A DNA stretch of 64,000 nucleotides from Iodidimonas nitroreducens. GTDB lineage: Bacteria > Pseudomonadota > Alphaproteobacteria > Sphingomonadales > Rhodothalassiaceae. The DNA lies in assembly GCF_008579165.1 (NCBI RefSeq), contig NZ_BKCN01000005.1. One strand, given 5' to 3'. Both the position numbers and the translations under genes were made by a program. Positions 18,187 to 27,766 of this stretch are shown piece after piece (the stretch's first letter is position 1; every line of letters starts with the position of its first letter). The notes beneath the pieces were generated by a model. The model was not told the origin of the DNA, searched no databases, and worked only from the letters and a program-made list of their open reading frames with translations.

Positions 18187-21100
18187 TTATTGGGCGGCCA
18201 CCATCTGTTCGGCCCGTTCCAGATCCACAGAAACCAGCTGCGACAGGCCCCGTTCGGCCATGGTCACCCCAAACAGGCGATGCATCCGGGCCATCGTGAC
18301 TTCATTATGGGTTACGATCAAAAATCGGGTTCTGGTGCGGCTGATCATATCATCGAGCAGGGTGCACAGGCGCTCCACATTGGCTTCATCAAGGGGGGCA
18401 TCCACTTCATCAAGCACACAGATCGGCGATGGATTGGTAATGAAAACGGCAAAAATCAGGGACAGGGCGGTCAGCGCCTGTTCGCCCCCCGATAAAAGAG
18501 ACAGATTTTGCAGGCGCTTGCCCGGGGGGCTGGCCATGATTTCCAGTCCGGCATCCAGAGGATCATCCGATTCGACGAGTTCCAATTGCGCATGCCCCCC
18601 GCCAAACAGCGTTTGAAACAGCGAGGTGAAATGCCCGTTCACCGCATTGAAGGCGGTGAGCAGGCGATCCCGCCCTTCGCGATTGAGGCTGCCAATGGCA
18701 TGGCGCAGGCGGCCAATGGCGGCTTCCAGATCCCTGCGCTCGGTTTCTATATGATTGAGTTGTTCCGTGATTTCGGCCAGTTCCTCTTCGGCGCGCAAAT
18801 TCACCGGCCCCATCCGATCGCGATCGGCCTTCAGATCTTTGAGATTGCCTTGCAGGCTTTCGATATCGGGCAAATCCTCAGGCGATTCCACAGCCAGCTT
18901 GTGCAAAAGATCGGGGGGCGGGCATTGAAAGCTTTCTCCGCACAGCCGCGCCAAGGCGGCCCGGCGTTCCCGGGCGGCTTCAAAGGAGGATTCCATCCGC
19001 GCCCGGCTTTCACGCACATCGAAAAGGGCGGTTTGGGCGGCTTTGAGGGCTTTGTCTTTTTCTGCGAAAGCGGTTTCCGCCTGCGCCACTTCATCGGCGG
19101 CATCGCGCCGGGCTTCTTGTGCCTTCTTCAGTTCATCGGCCAGCGCCTGATGTTTGGCGGCGCTGTCCTGATCGGGGATGCTGAGCTTTTGTTGCTCGGA
19201 ACGTGCGCTTTGGCGGCGTTTATCCAGATCGGCCAAGTGATCTTCGGCGCGTTTCAGGCGGCTTGTCCAGGCGGTGATCTCGCTATCGATGGCGAGCAAA
19301 CGTTGCTGCCGGTTTTCGGCCTCGCGCTTTTGGGTTTCAAAGGCAGAGCGGGCGGCGCTCGCCTCGCGCCGGGCTGTTTCCAACTCGGTTTTTTTTCCCT
19401 CAACCCGGCGGTCCAGATCAGCAGGATCGGGGAGGGCCGCCAAAGTTTTTTGGAGGTTTTCCTTGCGGGAAAGCGCCGCGCTCAGATCCTGTTCCAGAGT
19501 TTTGCGTGATTCTTCAAGGCCCGCAAGGCGCGAGGCCCTTTTGCTGGCGGCAAGCTCTTTTTCCGATAGCTGCTTGCGCAGATCGCGCAGCTGCGCTTCG
19601 GCTTCATGGCCAATCCGGCGCTGACCCTGTTCATCATTACGCGCCTTATCAACAGCGGCTTGGGCCGTGCGATAATCCATCTGGGCGGTTTCCCGCCGCT
19701 TTTCATGGGCGGCTTCCTCGATCTTGAGGGCCGCAAAGCGATTTTTCTGTTGTAAAAGCACCGCAGCGGCAGAGGGGGCCCGGGCGCTGCTATAAAGCCC
19801 ATCCCAGCGCATCATCGCACCATCAGGGGTCACCAGCCTTTGGCCGGGGCGCAATTGGGGGGCAAGGCGATCAAGCTCTGCCCGGTTTGGAACCAGCCCG
19901 ATCTGCGTCAGGCGGCGGCTGAGAACAGAGGGCGCCTTCACCCACTGGCTGATCGCCTGTGCCGCAGGGGGCAAAGCGGGGGTTTCGGGATAATCGGGCA
20001 GATGACGCCAGATCCGATCTGCGTCTTCTGTGCCTTGAGCTTTTTCCCGATCATCATGGGCGGCATCCAGATCATCGCCTAAGGCTGCCCCCAAAGCCTG
20101 TTCATAGCCGGGTTCAACGCTGATTTTGGTGGCCAGCGCGGCGGCCCGTCCGGGGGCTTTATCCTTCAGGCGCTTCTCCAGGGCGGCGATTTCGCCGGTG
20201 ATATGGGCCATCGCACTGCTGATTTCCGAGAGAGCCGCGCGCTTTTGATCCATCAGTTCGTGGGCGGCGGCGGTGCGGCGGGTGGCGTCTTCAAGGGCCT
20301 TATTGCGCTGTTCCACGCTTTCGATCTGCCGGGCCAGATCGGCTTCAAGGCGGGCGATATCGGCCTGATCCTCGTGATCCGCCGATAGCAGATCGATAGC
20401 CTTTTGATTTTCCAGCATATCGGCCTGCCCGCGATCAAGACGCCGCATCAGGGTCGCCAGATCGCTGCCAAGGCTGGAACGCCTGCCTCGCGCCTCGATC
20501 ATCTGCTGATTGATCGCATCATGGGCTTGTTCGGCCAGCCGATTATGCTGATCGGCCTCAATCAGGCGGGCTTTGGCCTCGGCATGGGATTTTTGCTGAT
20601 TTTCGAGGCCCGCGATCAGGCTTTGGCGTTCCTGTTGAAGGCGGTCCAGCGCCTGCCGGGCATCATGGCGGCTTTCACCCTCCCGTTCTTCATCGCGGTT
20701 GATCTGTTCGATCTGCCGGGCGATGGTCTCCAAGGCATCGGCCCGCCTTTGATCTTCATGGCGCAATTGATCTGCGGCCTGGCTCAGCCTTTGCACTCTG
20801 GCGGCACAATGGGCTTCGGTCTGACGCAATTCGGGCAGAAGGGCGGCCAGTTTTTCATGGGCGGCTTCCAATGCGGATAATTGCAAATTAAGGCTTGCCA
20901 CCTCCTGATCGGCTTTGCGGATCGTCGCTTCATAGCTTTCGCTTTGGGTGCTGACCATGCGCCATTCCTGATAGAGCAGGCAGCCTTCGGCTTGGCGGAT
21001 GCGATCACTGATCTGGCGATAGCGTTCGGCCTGCTTTGCCTGCCGCTTCAGGCTGGTGGCTTGGCTTTCAAGGCGGCTGAGGCTGTCTTGCAGACGCAAA

Positions 21101-21672
21101 AGATTGGCTTCGGTGGCCTTTAATTTCTGCTCGGCTTCCCGGCGGCGGCTATGCAGCCCGGAAATGCCTGCGGCTTCTTCTAAAATGGCCCGGCGATCCC
21201 GGGGCTTGGCGGAAATCAGCGCCCCCACCCGGCCCTGGCTTACCATCGCCGGGGAATGGGCCCCGGTGGCCGCATCGGCAAATAAAAGCTGCACATCTTT
21301 TGCCCGCACATCGCGACCATTGATGCGATAGGATGAGCCCTGATCGCGCTCGATCCGGCGGGTGATTTCCAGCCGGTCTTCATCATCAAAGGCCCCGGGA
21401 AGCGTGCGATCGGGATTTTCAACGACCAGCGAGACTTCTGCCAGATTGCGCGCGGGCCGACGATCGGTGCCGGCAAAAATCACATCGTCCATGCCCGATC
21501 CGCGCATGGATCTTGCCGAATTTTCGCCCATCACCCAGCGCAGGGCTTCCACCAGATTCGATTTGCCGCAGCCATTGGGGCCCACGACCCCCGTGAGTCC
21601 GGGTTCGATCCGAAGTTCGGTCGGATCGACAAAGGACTTGAAGCCGGTCAGTCGAAGCCGTGTAAACTGCAA
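18187..21672 (-). CDS. smc: Chromosome segregation ATPase SMC
   Basis: Condensin core subunit, 1161 residues, full length. The N-terminal head has Walker A GPNGCGKSNLVEALRW (about residues 32-47); two long coiled coils (Gln/Arg/Glu/Ala-rich) flank the hinge at about residues 510-640; the C-terminal head has the ABC signature LSGGEQALTALSL and Walker B PICVLDEVDAPLDEAN. It lies 15 bases after the DsbA-like gene and upstream of the atp operon, with dciA two genes back. No scpA or scpB is in the window. The frame is intact over 3.5 kb despite the many breaks in other genes. Confidence 0.97.
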   Translation of the reverse strand: MQFTRLRLTGFKSFVDPTELRIEPGLTGVVGPNGCGKSNLVEALRWVMGENSARSMRGSGMDDVIFAGTDRRPARNLAEVSLVVENPDRTLPGAFDDEDRLEITRRIERDQGSSYRINGRDVRAKDVQLLFADAATGAHSPAMVSQGRVGALISAKPRDRRAILEEAAGISGLHSRRREAEQKLKATEANLLRLQDSLSRLESQATSLKRQAKQAERYRQISDRIRQAEGCLLYQEWRMVSTQSESYEATIRKADQEVASLNLQLSALEAAHEKLAALLPELRQTEAHCAARVQRLSQAADQLRHEDQRRADALETIARQIEQINRDEEREGESRHDARQALDRLQQERQSLIAGLENQQKSHAEAKARLIEADQHNRLAEQAHDAINQQMIEARGRRSSLGSDLATLMRRLDRGQADMLENQKAIDLLSADHEDQADIARLEADLARQIESVEQRNKALEDATRRTAAAHELMDQKRAALSEISSAMAHITGEIAALEKRLKDKAPGRAAALATKISVEPGYEQALGAALGDDLDAAHDDREKAQGTEDADRIWRHLPDYPETPALPPAAQAISQWVKAPSVLSRRLTQIGLVPNRAELDRLAPQLRPGQRLVTPDGAMMRWDGLYSSARAPSAAAVLLQQKNRFAALKIEEAAHEKRRETAQMDYRTAQAAVDKARNDEQGQRRIGHEAEAQLRDLRKQLSEKELAASKRASRLAGLEESRKTLEQDLSAALSRKENLQKTLAALPDPADLDRRVEGKKTELETARREASAARSAFETQKREAENRQQRLLAIDSEITAWTSRLKRAEDHLADLDKRRQSARSEQQKLSIPDQDSAAKHQALADELKKAQEARRDAADEVAQAETAFAEKDKALKAAQTALFDVRESRARMESSFEAARERRAALARLCGESFQCPPPDLLHKLAVESPEDLPDIESLQGNLKDLKADRDRMGPVNLRAEEELAEITEQLNHIETERRDLEAAIGRLRHAIGSLNREGRDRLLTAFNAVNGHFTSLFQTLFGGGHAQLELVESDDPLDAGLEIMASPPGKRLQNLSLLSGGEQALTALSLIFAVFITNPSPICVLDEVDAPLDEANVERLCTLLDDMISRTRTRFLIVTHNEVTMARMHRLFGVTMAERGLSQLVSVDLERAEQMVAAQ

Positions 21673-21687
21673 GGCAGGAGCCTCAGG

Positions 21688-22440
21688 CTAGAGTTCGTCA
21701 TTGATCATTTTGGCCAGACCTTCATAATTCTGGGCTTCTGCCCCCCGCTTTTTACCATCAACGATGATGGTGGGCGTGCCGGTGATCTGCCAGCGCGCTT
21801 GCCCGCCGCTGGTCATTTCAACCAGATGCTGCTGCAAATCGCGCTCGGCAAGGCATTGATCGAATTCGGTGCGGCTGATCCCCGCCCGGCGCACCAAAGC
21901 CGCCATATCATCAATCACCTGCCCCTGATCCCGGGCATTGGCCAGCCATTCGCGCTGGCGGGAAAAGAAAAGATCAGACAGCGGAAAAAACCGTTCCGGC
22001 CCAAAACAGCGGGAAATGCTGGAGGCCGCGAGATCGATACGGTTCATCACATAATTATAAAAAACATAGCGCACCTTGCCGGATTGGATGAAATTTTCCT
22101 TCAAACCGGGCAGCACATCCTTGTGAAAAGCAGCGCAATGGGGGCAGGTGAGGGACGCATATTCAATGATCGTGACCGGCGCATCGGGATTACCCATGGC
22201 CACACCGCCCAGGGCAAAGCCTTTTTCCGATGCGGTATCGGTGGTGATAACATCAAGATAATTGGGGCCATCGCCTGATGCACTGGCCGTTGATTGCGCC
22301 GGGCTTTCGGCTTTGGACGATGAGGATTGAGACGGCTCATTTTCATTGCCGCAGGCAGAAAGCGTTGCCGCCATCAGGGCCAGAATCGAAAGGGCGGCAC
22401 CCCGCTTATAGGCGCCAAATTGCTTTAAATTGTGTTTCAT
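21688..22440 (-). CDS. DsbA-family thiol:disulfide oxidoreductase, lipoprotein
   Basis: Thioredoxin-fold protein of 250 residues with active site CPHC in ASLTCPHCAAFH, the helical insert SISRCFGPERFFPLSD, and the cis-Pro loop TGTPTIIV. The start has a lipoprotein signal, ALMAATLSACGNE, with lipobox Cys30, so it is probably anchored in a membrane facing the periplasm; a Ser/Gln-rich linker follows. This single-domain type is common beside smc in alphaproteobacteria. Oxidase versus isomerase or reductase role cannot be fixed from sequence. Confidence 0.9.
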   Translation of the reverse strand: MKHNLKQFGAYKRGAALSILALMAATLSACGNENEPSQSSSSKAESPAQSTASASGDGPNYLDVITTDTASEKGFALGGVAMGNPDAPVTIIEYASLTCPHCAAFHKDVLPGLKENFIQSGKVRYVFYNYVMNRIDLAASSISRCFGPERFFPLSDLFFSRQREWLANARDQGQVIDDMAALVRRAGISRTEFDQCLAERDLQQHLVEMTSGGQARWQITGTPTIIVDGKKRGAEAQNYEGLAKMINDEL

Positions 22441-22537
22441 ATGTCTTCACCTTACCAGATATAGTGATTTTAGGGCGTTTATAGCCTGATGGCTATACGG
22501 AATTTCGGCGATGTTATACTTTATTGTTGGGCTTTGC

Positions 22538-23122
22538 CTAAGGATGTTTTTTCGCCAATAGATCCGCGCCCCAGCGTTCCAGCAGGTGGCGCAGATCATC
22601 ATCGGCCACCCCTTTGGCGAGATGACTTGACTGCACCAAAGCTTCTTGATCAGGGGGGGCTTGCGGATTTTGTGCAGCCGCGCGTGCGGGTTTGGGGGGC
22701 AGGGGGCCTTGTTGGAGAAGAATACGGCTTACCGCCCGATAGCCGAAAAAGCTGTTCACCCGCTCGATGATCAGCGGTTCCTGATGTTGCAGGATGGGGG
22801 CAAAGGCCGGGGTGACCCGAATTTCAAGGCTGGCGCCCATGCGTTCGCCACGCGGAAAGTTAAGGCGCAAGGGCACGGATTGCGAGGCGATGGCGGTGCC
22901 TGTGATCATTGCCCAGCGGGCCACGATTTCCTGATTGATAAACCCCCGTGACCGCCAGACGGATCGCGCCAGATCCGGCATCAGCCGCGACAGGGGCATG
23001 GCATGGCCGCGCCGCCCGGGGGGCCGCGTGCCCGCTGAGCCGACGCCCGATGAATTTGGGGACGATGATCGTTTGACGCTTCCGGCTTTGGCTGCCACTG
23101 TGCGCGATCCGCTTTTCATCAT
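22538..23122 (-). CDS. dciA: DciA-like protein (DUF721)
   Basis: Likely replicative-helicase operator, the ancestral loader partner of DnaB, 194 residues. The KH-like DUF721 domain spans about residues 55-135: ARWAMITGTAIASQSVPLRL, LEIRVTPAFAPILQHQEPLI and the NSFFGYRAVSRILLQQG end. Both ends are basic or Pro-rich and disordered. It is divergent from mutY, with their starts 41 bases apart, and leads the minus-strand dciA-dsbA-smc run. Confidence 0.85.
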   Translation of the reverse strand: MMKSGSRTVAAKAGSVKRSSSPNSSGVGSAGTRPPGRRGHAMPLSRLMPDLARSVWRSRGFINQEIVARWAMITGTAIASQSVPLRLNFPRGERMGASLEIRVTPAFAPILQHQEPLIIERVNSFFGYRAVSRILLQQGPLPPKPARAAAQNPQAPPDQEALVQSSHLAKGVADDDLRHLLERWGADLLAKKHP

Positions 23123-23162
23123 TGGGTTCTTGTCATTGACGCATGACAGTTTAGGTTATCCT

Positions 23163-24242
23163 GTGGGATCACGCCAGACATCCATCAGGAAATCGCAAAA
23201 AAGATCGCAGCCGATCAGCCGTGATCTGCTTTTATGGTATGATCGCCACCGGCGGGATTTGCCGTGGCGGGCGGCGGCGGGTGAGCGGTCTGATCCCTAT
23301 GCCGTGTGGCTTTCCGAAATCATGCTCCAACAAACCACGGTTACGGCGGTGAAGCCCTATTTCGAGCGTTTCATGGCCCGCTGGCCGGGGGTGCGGGATC
23401 TGGCCGCAGCGCCGCTTGAAGCCGTGCTCGATCAATGGGCGGGGCTTGGCTATTATGCCCGGGCGCGTAATCTTCATGCCTGTGCCATCATCATCAGCCG
23501 CGATCATGATGGGCTTTTCCCCGATAATGAAGCGGCTTTAAAGCGCCTGCCGGGGATCGGAGATTATACCGCCGCCGCCATCGCCGCCATTGCTTTTGAT
23601 CGCCCGGCGGCGGCTGTGGATGGCAATGTGGAACGGGTGATCAGCCGCCTTTATCACATCACTCAGCCTTTGCCCGCCGCCAAAAAGCCGATCAGGGCGC
23701 AGACATTGGCGCTTGTTCCCGATGATCGGCCCGGGGATTTTGCTCAGGCCCTGATGGATTTGGGGGCAGTGATCTGCACCCCGCGCCAGCCCCGCTGCCC
23801 GGCATGCCCATGGCAGGCTCATTGCCGGGCTGCTGCCAAAGGCGATGCTGAAAGCCTGCCGGTAAAGGCCCCAAAAAAACAGCGCCCCATACGCCATGCT
23901 TTGGCCTTCTGGCTGGAAAAGGATGGGGCGGTTTTTGTGCGGCGGCGGCCCGCAAAAGGGCTTTTGGGGGGGATGCTGGAAATTCCCACATCCCCTTGGC
24001 TTGATACGCCGCCTTTGATGGCTGAGGCCATGGCCCATGCCCCCTATCAAGCCCAGTGGAGCACCCTGCCGGGCGAGGTGCGGCATGTTTTCACCCATTT
24101 TGAATTGCTGATCACCGTTTTGCGGGCCGATCAGCCGATCAGCGCGCCAAAAGATGGGCATTGGCTGGCCCGGGATCAGCTTGATGGCCTGCCCGGGCTG
24201 ATGCAAAAAATCGCCCGCCATGCTCTGGCCGCCCAGTCCTGA
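23163..24242 (+). CDS. mutY: A/G-specific adenine glycosylase MutY
   Basis: Removes adenine mispaired with 8-oxoguanine. The glycosylase domain has SEIMLQQTTV (catalytic Glu), the helix-hairpin-helix LPGIGDYTAAAIAAIAF and the catalytic Asp in AAVDGNVERV. The 4Fe-4S cluster loop is complete: Cys-x6-Cys-x2-Cys-x5-Cys from CTPRQPRC to HC. The NUDIX-like C-terminal domain that reads 8-oxoG follows (RRRPAKGLLGGMLEIP). The frame is open back to 22935, but that part lies opposite dciA; GTG 23163 with an AGG 8 bases upstream is a better start and gives about 359 residues, the family length. Confidence 0.94.
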   Translation: MGSRQTSIRKSQKRSQPISRDLLLWYDRHRRDLPWRAAAGERSDPYAVWLSEIMLQQTTVTAVKPYFERFMARWPGVRDLAAAPLEAVLDQWAGLGYYARARNLHACAIIISRDHDGLFPDNEAALKRLPGIGDYTAAAIAAIAFDRPAAAVDGNVERVISRLYHITQPLPAAKKPIRAQTLALVPDDRPGDFAQALMDLGAVICTPRQPRCPACPWQAHCRAAAKGDAESLPVKAPKKQRPIRHALAFWLEKDGAVFVRRRPAKGLLGGMLEIPTSPWLDTPPLMAEAMAHAPYQAQWSTLPGEVRHVFTHFELLITVLRADQPISAPKDGHWLARDQLDGLPGLMQKIARHALAAQS

Positions 24243-24260
24243 TCGCGGTCAGGACTTGCT

Positions 24261-25778
24261 CTAATTCTGATCAGTCGCGTTGATCAATTCGGCATAAAAA
24301 CCGATCATCTCAAGATAATTATCGATCTTCAAGCGTTCATTGGTGCCATGGAGCCGGGCGAGATCATCGGGATGAAGGCGCATCGCTGAAGCGATAAACA
24401 TCATCCGCCGCCTTGGTGAAATGGCGGCCATCGGTGGCGGCAATCACCAGCCCGGGGGCCAGCAGGGCATCGGGAAAGCTTTTGGCGATGCTCCTTTCCA
24501 AAACCGAGAAAGCCGCCGATTGCGTGGATGAAATGGGCGAGGCGGGCTGTGCCTCTTCGTCTGTGCCATGGATGGTGATCGCCTCATCATCGATCACCCG
24601 CCGCACATGATCGAGGATATCCTGCCCGCTATCGCCGGGGCGCAGGCGGAAATTGATGGTGGCTTCGGCAGTTTGCGCCAGCACATTCGATTTAAAACCG
24701 GCCTGCAGCATGGTGATGGCGGTGGTGGTGCGGATCATCGAATTGCTTGAAGGGGCGGCAGAAAACTGATCAATCACCAAAGCTTCGGTGAGCCACAGAT
24801 TGGCGGTGATCAGATCGAGGGGAAAATCCATATGCGGGGCCAGCCGCACAAGCATCTGCGCGGGGATGCCATCAAGGCTGGCGGGCATGGGATTGCGTTC
24901 CAGCCGGGTGAGCGCTTTGGCCAGCCTGCCGGGGGCGGAAATGCGCGGCGGCATCGAAGAATGGCCGCCATCTTCTTGGGCGCTGAGGCGGATGGTCATC
25001 GATCCTTTTTCCGCCAGCCCCACCATGGCCACCGGCGCGCTGACGCCCGGGGTAATGCCATGCAGAACGGCCAGGCCCTCATCAAGGGCAAAGGCAATGG
25101 GAATGTCATGCTCGGAAAGCCATGTGGCGATTTTCACCGCGCCATTTTCGCCGCCCACTTCTTCATCGGCGCCAAAAGCCAGCCATAAAGTGCGCTCGGG
25201 CTCGAAACCATCTGCCAGCAAAAGCTCCAAAGCCTCCAGAATGGCGAGGAGGGCGCCTTTGTCATCCATGGCCCCGCGACCCCAGATATGGCCATCGGCA
25301 ATCGCCCCGGAAAAAGGCGGATGCTGCCAATCTTGATCGGTGCCCGGCTCGATAGGCACCACATCCTGATGCGCCATCAAAACAGAACCCGGCAGTGTGG
25401 GCTTGCTGCCCGCAAGCTTGAAAAAAGCGCATCGCTGCCAAGATCGATGCGCTCCGCCCGGGCATGAACCAAGGGGAAATGATCCGCCAGAAAGGCATGA
25501 AAAGCGGCAAAGGCACTGGCATCGCGATCAGCCGGATTTTCGGTGGATATGGTTTGAAATTGCAGCGCCTGCGATAAGCGCATCAGGGCGGCTTCGCCAT
25601 CAATCGGATGAGAATAGGCCCCCGCCATGGCCCCCGTTATGGCCTGTTGCTTCTCCGAATGCGCGGTATCGGGCAACAGCATCAACCGCAGCGCCATCAA
25701 GGCCAGCAGCGTGATAAGGGCCGCAAAAGGGATCGACAGCCATAAAATCAGAGAACGTCGCTTCCTGCCTTTGGCCAT
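24261..25778 (-). CDS. M20 family peptidase, PM20D1/CPS1-like, membrane-anchored (two frameshifts)
   Basis: Three frames join into about 505 residues. The N-terminus has one membrane helix (LILWLSIPFAALITLLALMA) and the PM20D1-type lead LSQALQFQTISTEN. Zinc ligands follow: MAHQDVVP, GRGAMDDKG, FGADEEVGG and, at the end, HGTNERLKIDNY. The first break is at about 25421, in a T run (minus strand) before FKLAGSKPTLPGS; the second is at about 24381-24388, just before AMRLHPDDLARLHG. Both neighbouring segments are conserved, so the breaks may be technical. Likely a carboxypeptidase or N-acyl-amino-acid hydrolase acting at the membrane; the substrate is unknown. Confidence 0.85.
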
Positions 25779-25847
25779 GGTGCCGATCCTCTTCGTTATG
25801 TCATCGTTATCTGGTCGTTGAACGGCAAGGCCGATGATCTTGCGCGA

Positions 25848-27005
25848 TCAGGCGTGAGACGCGGCCCGCATTTCTTCGCGCAGGCGATCAAGAGGCACCA
25901 GATCGCCGCGTTTGTCGATATGCCAGAATGTCCAGCCATTGCAGGCAGGCGCGCCCTGCACATGGGCGCCGATCTGGTGGATCGAGCCGGTCATATCCCG
26001 GCAGACAAGGGTACCATCGGCCCGCACCCGCGCCGTGTGGCGGCGGCGGCTGTCATAAAGGGTGGTGCCGGTCTGGATCAGCCCGGCTTCCACCAATTGG
26101 CCAAAAGGCACGCGCGGGGCCTGACGTTTGGAGATGCTGTAGCCCAGCGCTTCTTCATCAAGCTTTTGCGTTGTGGCGATGCGTTCACGGGCGATGGCGA
26201 TATAGCCGTCATCGCGCTCGATCCCGATGAAATGACGGCCCAGCTTTTTGGCCATCGCCCCGGTGGTGCCAGACCCGAAAAAGGGATCAAGGATCACATC
26301 ACCGGGCCGGCTGGCGGCCATCAGGATGCGATAAAGCAGGGCTTCGGGCTTTTGGGTTGCATGGGCTTTTTTGCCATTCTTTTTCAGGCGTTCCTTCCCC
26401 GTGCAGATGGGGATCAGCCAATCCGAGCGCATTTGCAGATCATCATTCATCGCCTTCAGGGCATTATAATTGAAGGTGTATTTGCGCTGATCGGCAGTTT
26501 TTGCGGCCCAGATCAGGGTTTCATGGGCATTGGTGAAGCGGGTGCCGCGAAAATTGGGCATGGGATTGGTTTTGCGCCAGATGATATCATTGAGCAGCCA
26601 AAAGCCCCGATCCTGCATGGCGGTGCCCACCCGAAAGATATTGTGATAGGTGCCGATCACCCAGATCGTTCCGGTTTCCTTCAATAGGCGCTGGGCTTCA
26701 AAAAGCCATGCCCGGGTGAAGCTGTCATAGGCGGCAAAATTATCGAATTTATCCCATTGATCATCCACACCGGCCACAAGGGATTGATCGGGCCTTTGCA
26801 GATTATCCTTCAATTGCAGATTATAGGGCGGATCGGCGAAGATCATATCCACCGAAGCATCGGGCAGGGCGCGCATCTGCTCGATGCAATCGCCTTTAAG
26901 GATGCTATCAAGGGGCACATGCGCCATTTTGGGGGATGCCTGTGCGCCCGCATTTTCATTTGAACTAAGCGATGGCTTTTTCAGGTTTTCTGGTGATTTC
27001 GTCAT
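25848..27005 (-). CDS. ccrM: Cell-cycle regulated DNA adenine methyltransferase CcrM (GANTC)
   Basis: Beta-class N6-adenine methyltransferase, 385 residues. The catalytic motif IV is FADPPYNLQ, followed by the target-recognition region and the SAM-binding motif I FFGSGTTGAMAKKLGR. The C-terminal RAMA-like domain (EAGLIQTGTTLYDSRRRHTARV, about 280-375) is the part specific to CcrM and its close relatives. Its order rnhB-ccrM is conserved in alphaproteobacteria. The 93-bp gap upstream contains a cluster of GANTC sites, suggesting methylation-dependent control of its own promoter, as known for Caulobacter ccrM. Confidence 0.95.
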   Translation of the reverse strand: MTKSPENLKKPSLSSNENAGAQASPKMAHVPLDSILKGDCIEQMRALPDASVDMIFADPPYNLQLKDNLQRPDQSLVAGVDDQWDKFDNFAAYDSFTRAWLFEAQRLLKETGTIWVIGTYHNIFRVGTAMQDRGFWLLNDIIWRKTNPMPNFRGTRFTNAHETLIWAAKTADQRKYTFNYNALKAMNDDLQMRSDWLIPICTGKERLKKNGKKAHATQKPEALLYRILMAASRPGDVILDPFFGSGTTGAMAKKLGRHFIGIERDDGYIAIARERIATTQKLDEEALGYSISKRQAPRVPFGQLVEAGLIQTGTTLYDSRRRHTARVRADGTLVCRDMTGSIHQIGAHVQGAPACNGWTFWHIDKRGDLVPLDRLREEMRAASHA

Positions 27006-27046
27006 GATCTTCCCTCACTGAACGCCGCCAGTGTGGAAAAAACAGC

Positions 27047-27111
27047 GACTCGGGTCAATCAGATTCTTCATTTTGAATCAATATTTTGCAAGATTATACT
27101 AGAGTCGAATC
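27047..27111. promoter_or_regulatory. Cluster of five GANTC sites at the ccrM promoter
   Basis: GACTC 27047, GATTC 27062, GAATC 27075, GAGTC 27102 and GAATC 27107 fall within 65 bp, against about one per 256 bp by chance. Three lie in the rnhB-ccrM gap and two in the rnhB end. They are substrates of the enzyme encoded just downstream. Confidence 0.8.
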
Positions 27112-27704
27112 TTACGAACCGGGGCAAAGCTCTTGCGATGATGGGGGGATGGGCCCACAAGCCTTAGCGCTTCAAGATGCGCTGGCACGCCATATCCTGC
27201 GTTTTTCTGCCATTCATAGTGCGGCCAATCTTGTGCCAATTCCGCCATGATCCGGTCGCGGCTGACCTTGGCCAAAATGCTCGCAGCGGCGATGGAAAGG
27301 CTTTTATGATCGCCTTTTATGATGCACTGGGTGGGAAAAGGCAGGCCGGGATCGCGATTGCCATCCACCAAACAGGCTATAGGAGCCGGTTCCAACAGGG
27401 CCACAGCCCGGCGCATGGCGAGCAGGCTGGCCTGCAGGATATTGAGGCGATCGATTTCTTCGACCGTCGCTAAAGCAATGGCATGGCTGAGGGCATGGCG
27501 CTTGATGGCATCAAATAAAATGAGCCTTTTGCCTTTGCTGAGTTTTTTGCTGTCATCAAGCCCGATGAGGCTGGCATCAAGGGGGCGGGTGCGATCAAAA
27601 ATAACCGCTGCGGCCACCACCGGCCCGGCCAATGGCCCGCGCCCGGCTTCATCGATCCCGGCCACACGGCCCGAAAAAGCCTGCTCATGGCTGAAATCAG
27701 GCAT
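27099..27704 (-). CDS. rnhB: Ribonuclease HII
   Basis: Cuts the RNA strand of RNA-DNA hybrids and single ribonucleotides in DNA. The acidic catalytic set is visible: AGIDEAGRGPLAGPVVAAAV (Asp-Glu), then GLDDSKKLSKGKR, CLVDGNRDP and SIAAASILAKVSRDR. From ATG 27704 the protein has 201 residues, the family length; the frame is open up to a TTG at 27770 that overlaps the uvrC stop, so translational coupling from that TTG is possible. It is transcribed toward ccrM. Confidence 0.94.
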   Translation of the reverse strand: MPDFSHEQAFSGRVAGIDEAGRGPLAGPVVAAAVIFDRTRPLDASLIGLDDSKKLSKGKRLILFDAIKRHALSHAIALATVEEIDRLNILQASLLAMRRAVALLEPAPIACLVDGNRDPGLPFPTQCIIKGDHKSLSIAAASILAKVSRDRIMAELAQDWPHYEWQKNAGYGVPAHLEALRLVGPSPHHRKSFAPVRKIRL

Positions 27705-27766
27705 AGGCGCTCGCCCCCGCTTGGCAACAGTCAATCTCTGTGAGGTTTGGCCCTGTGAGGTTTCGT

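Noticed and set aside
22935..23162. N-terminal extension of MutY back to ATG 22935
   Set aside because: That stretch lies opposite the start of dciA, reads as an Arg/Pro-rich shadow, and MutY homologues begin near GTG 23163.
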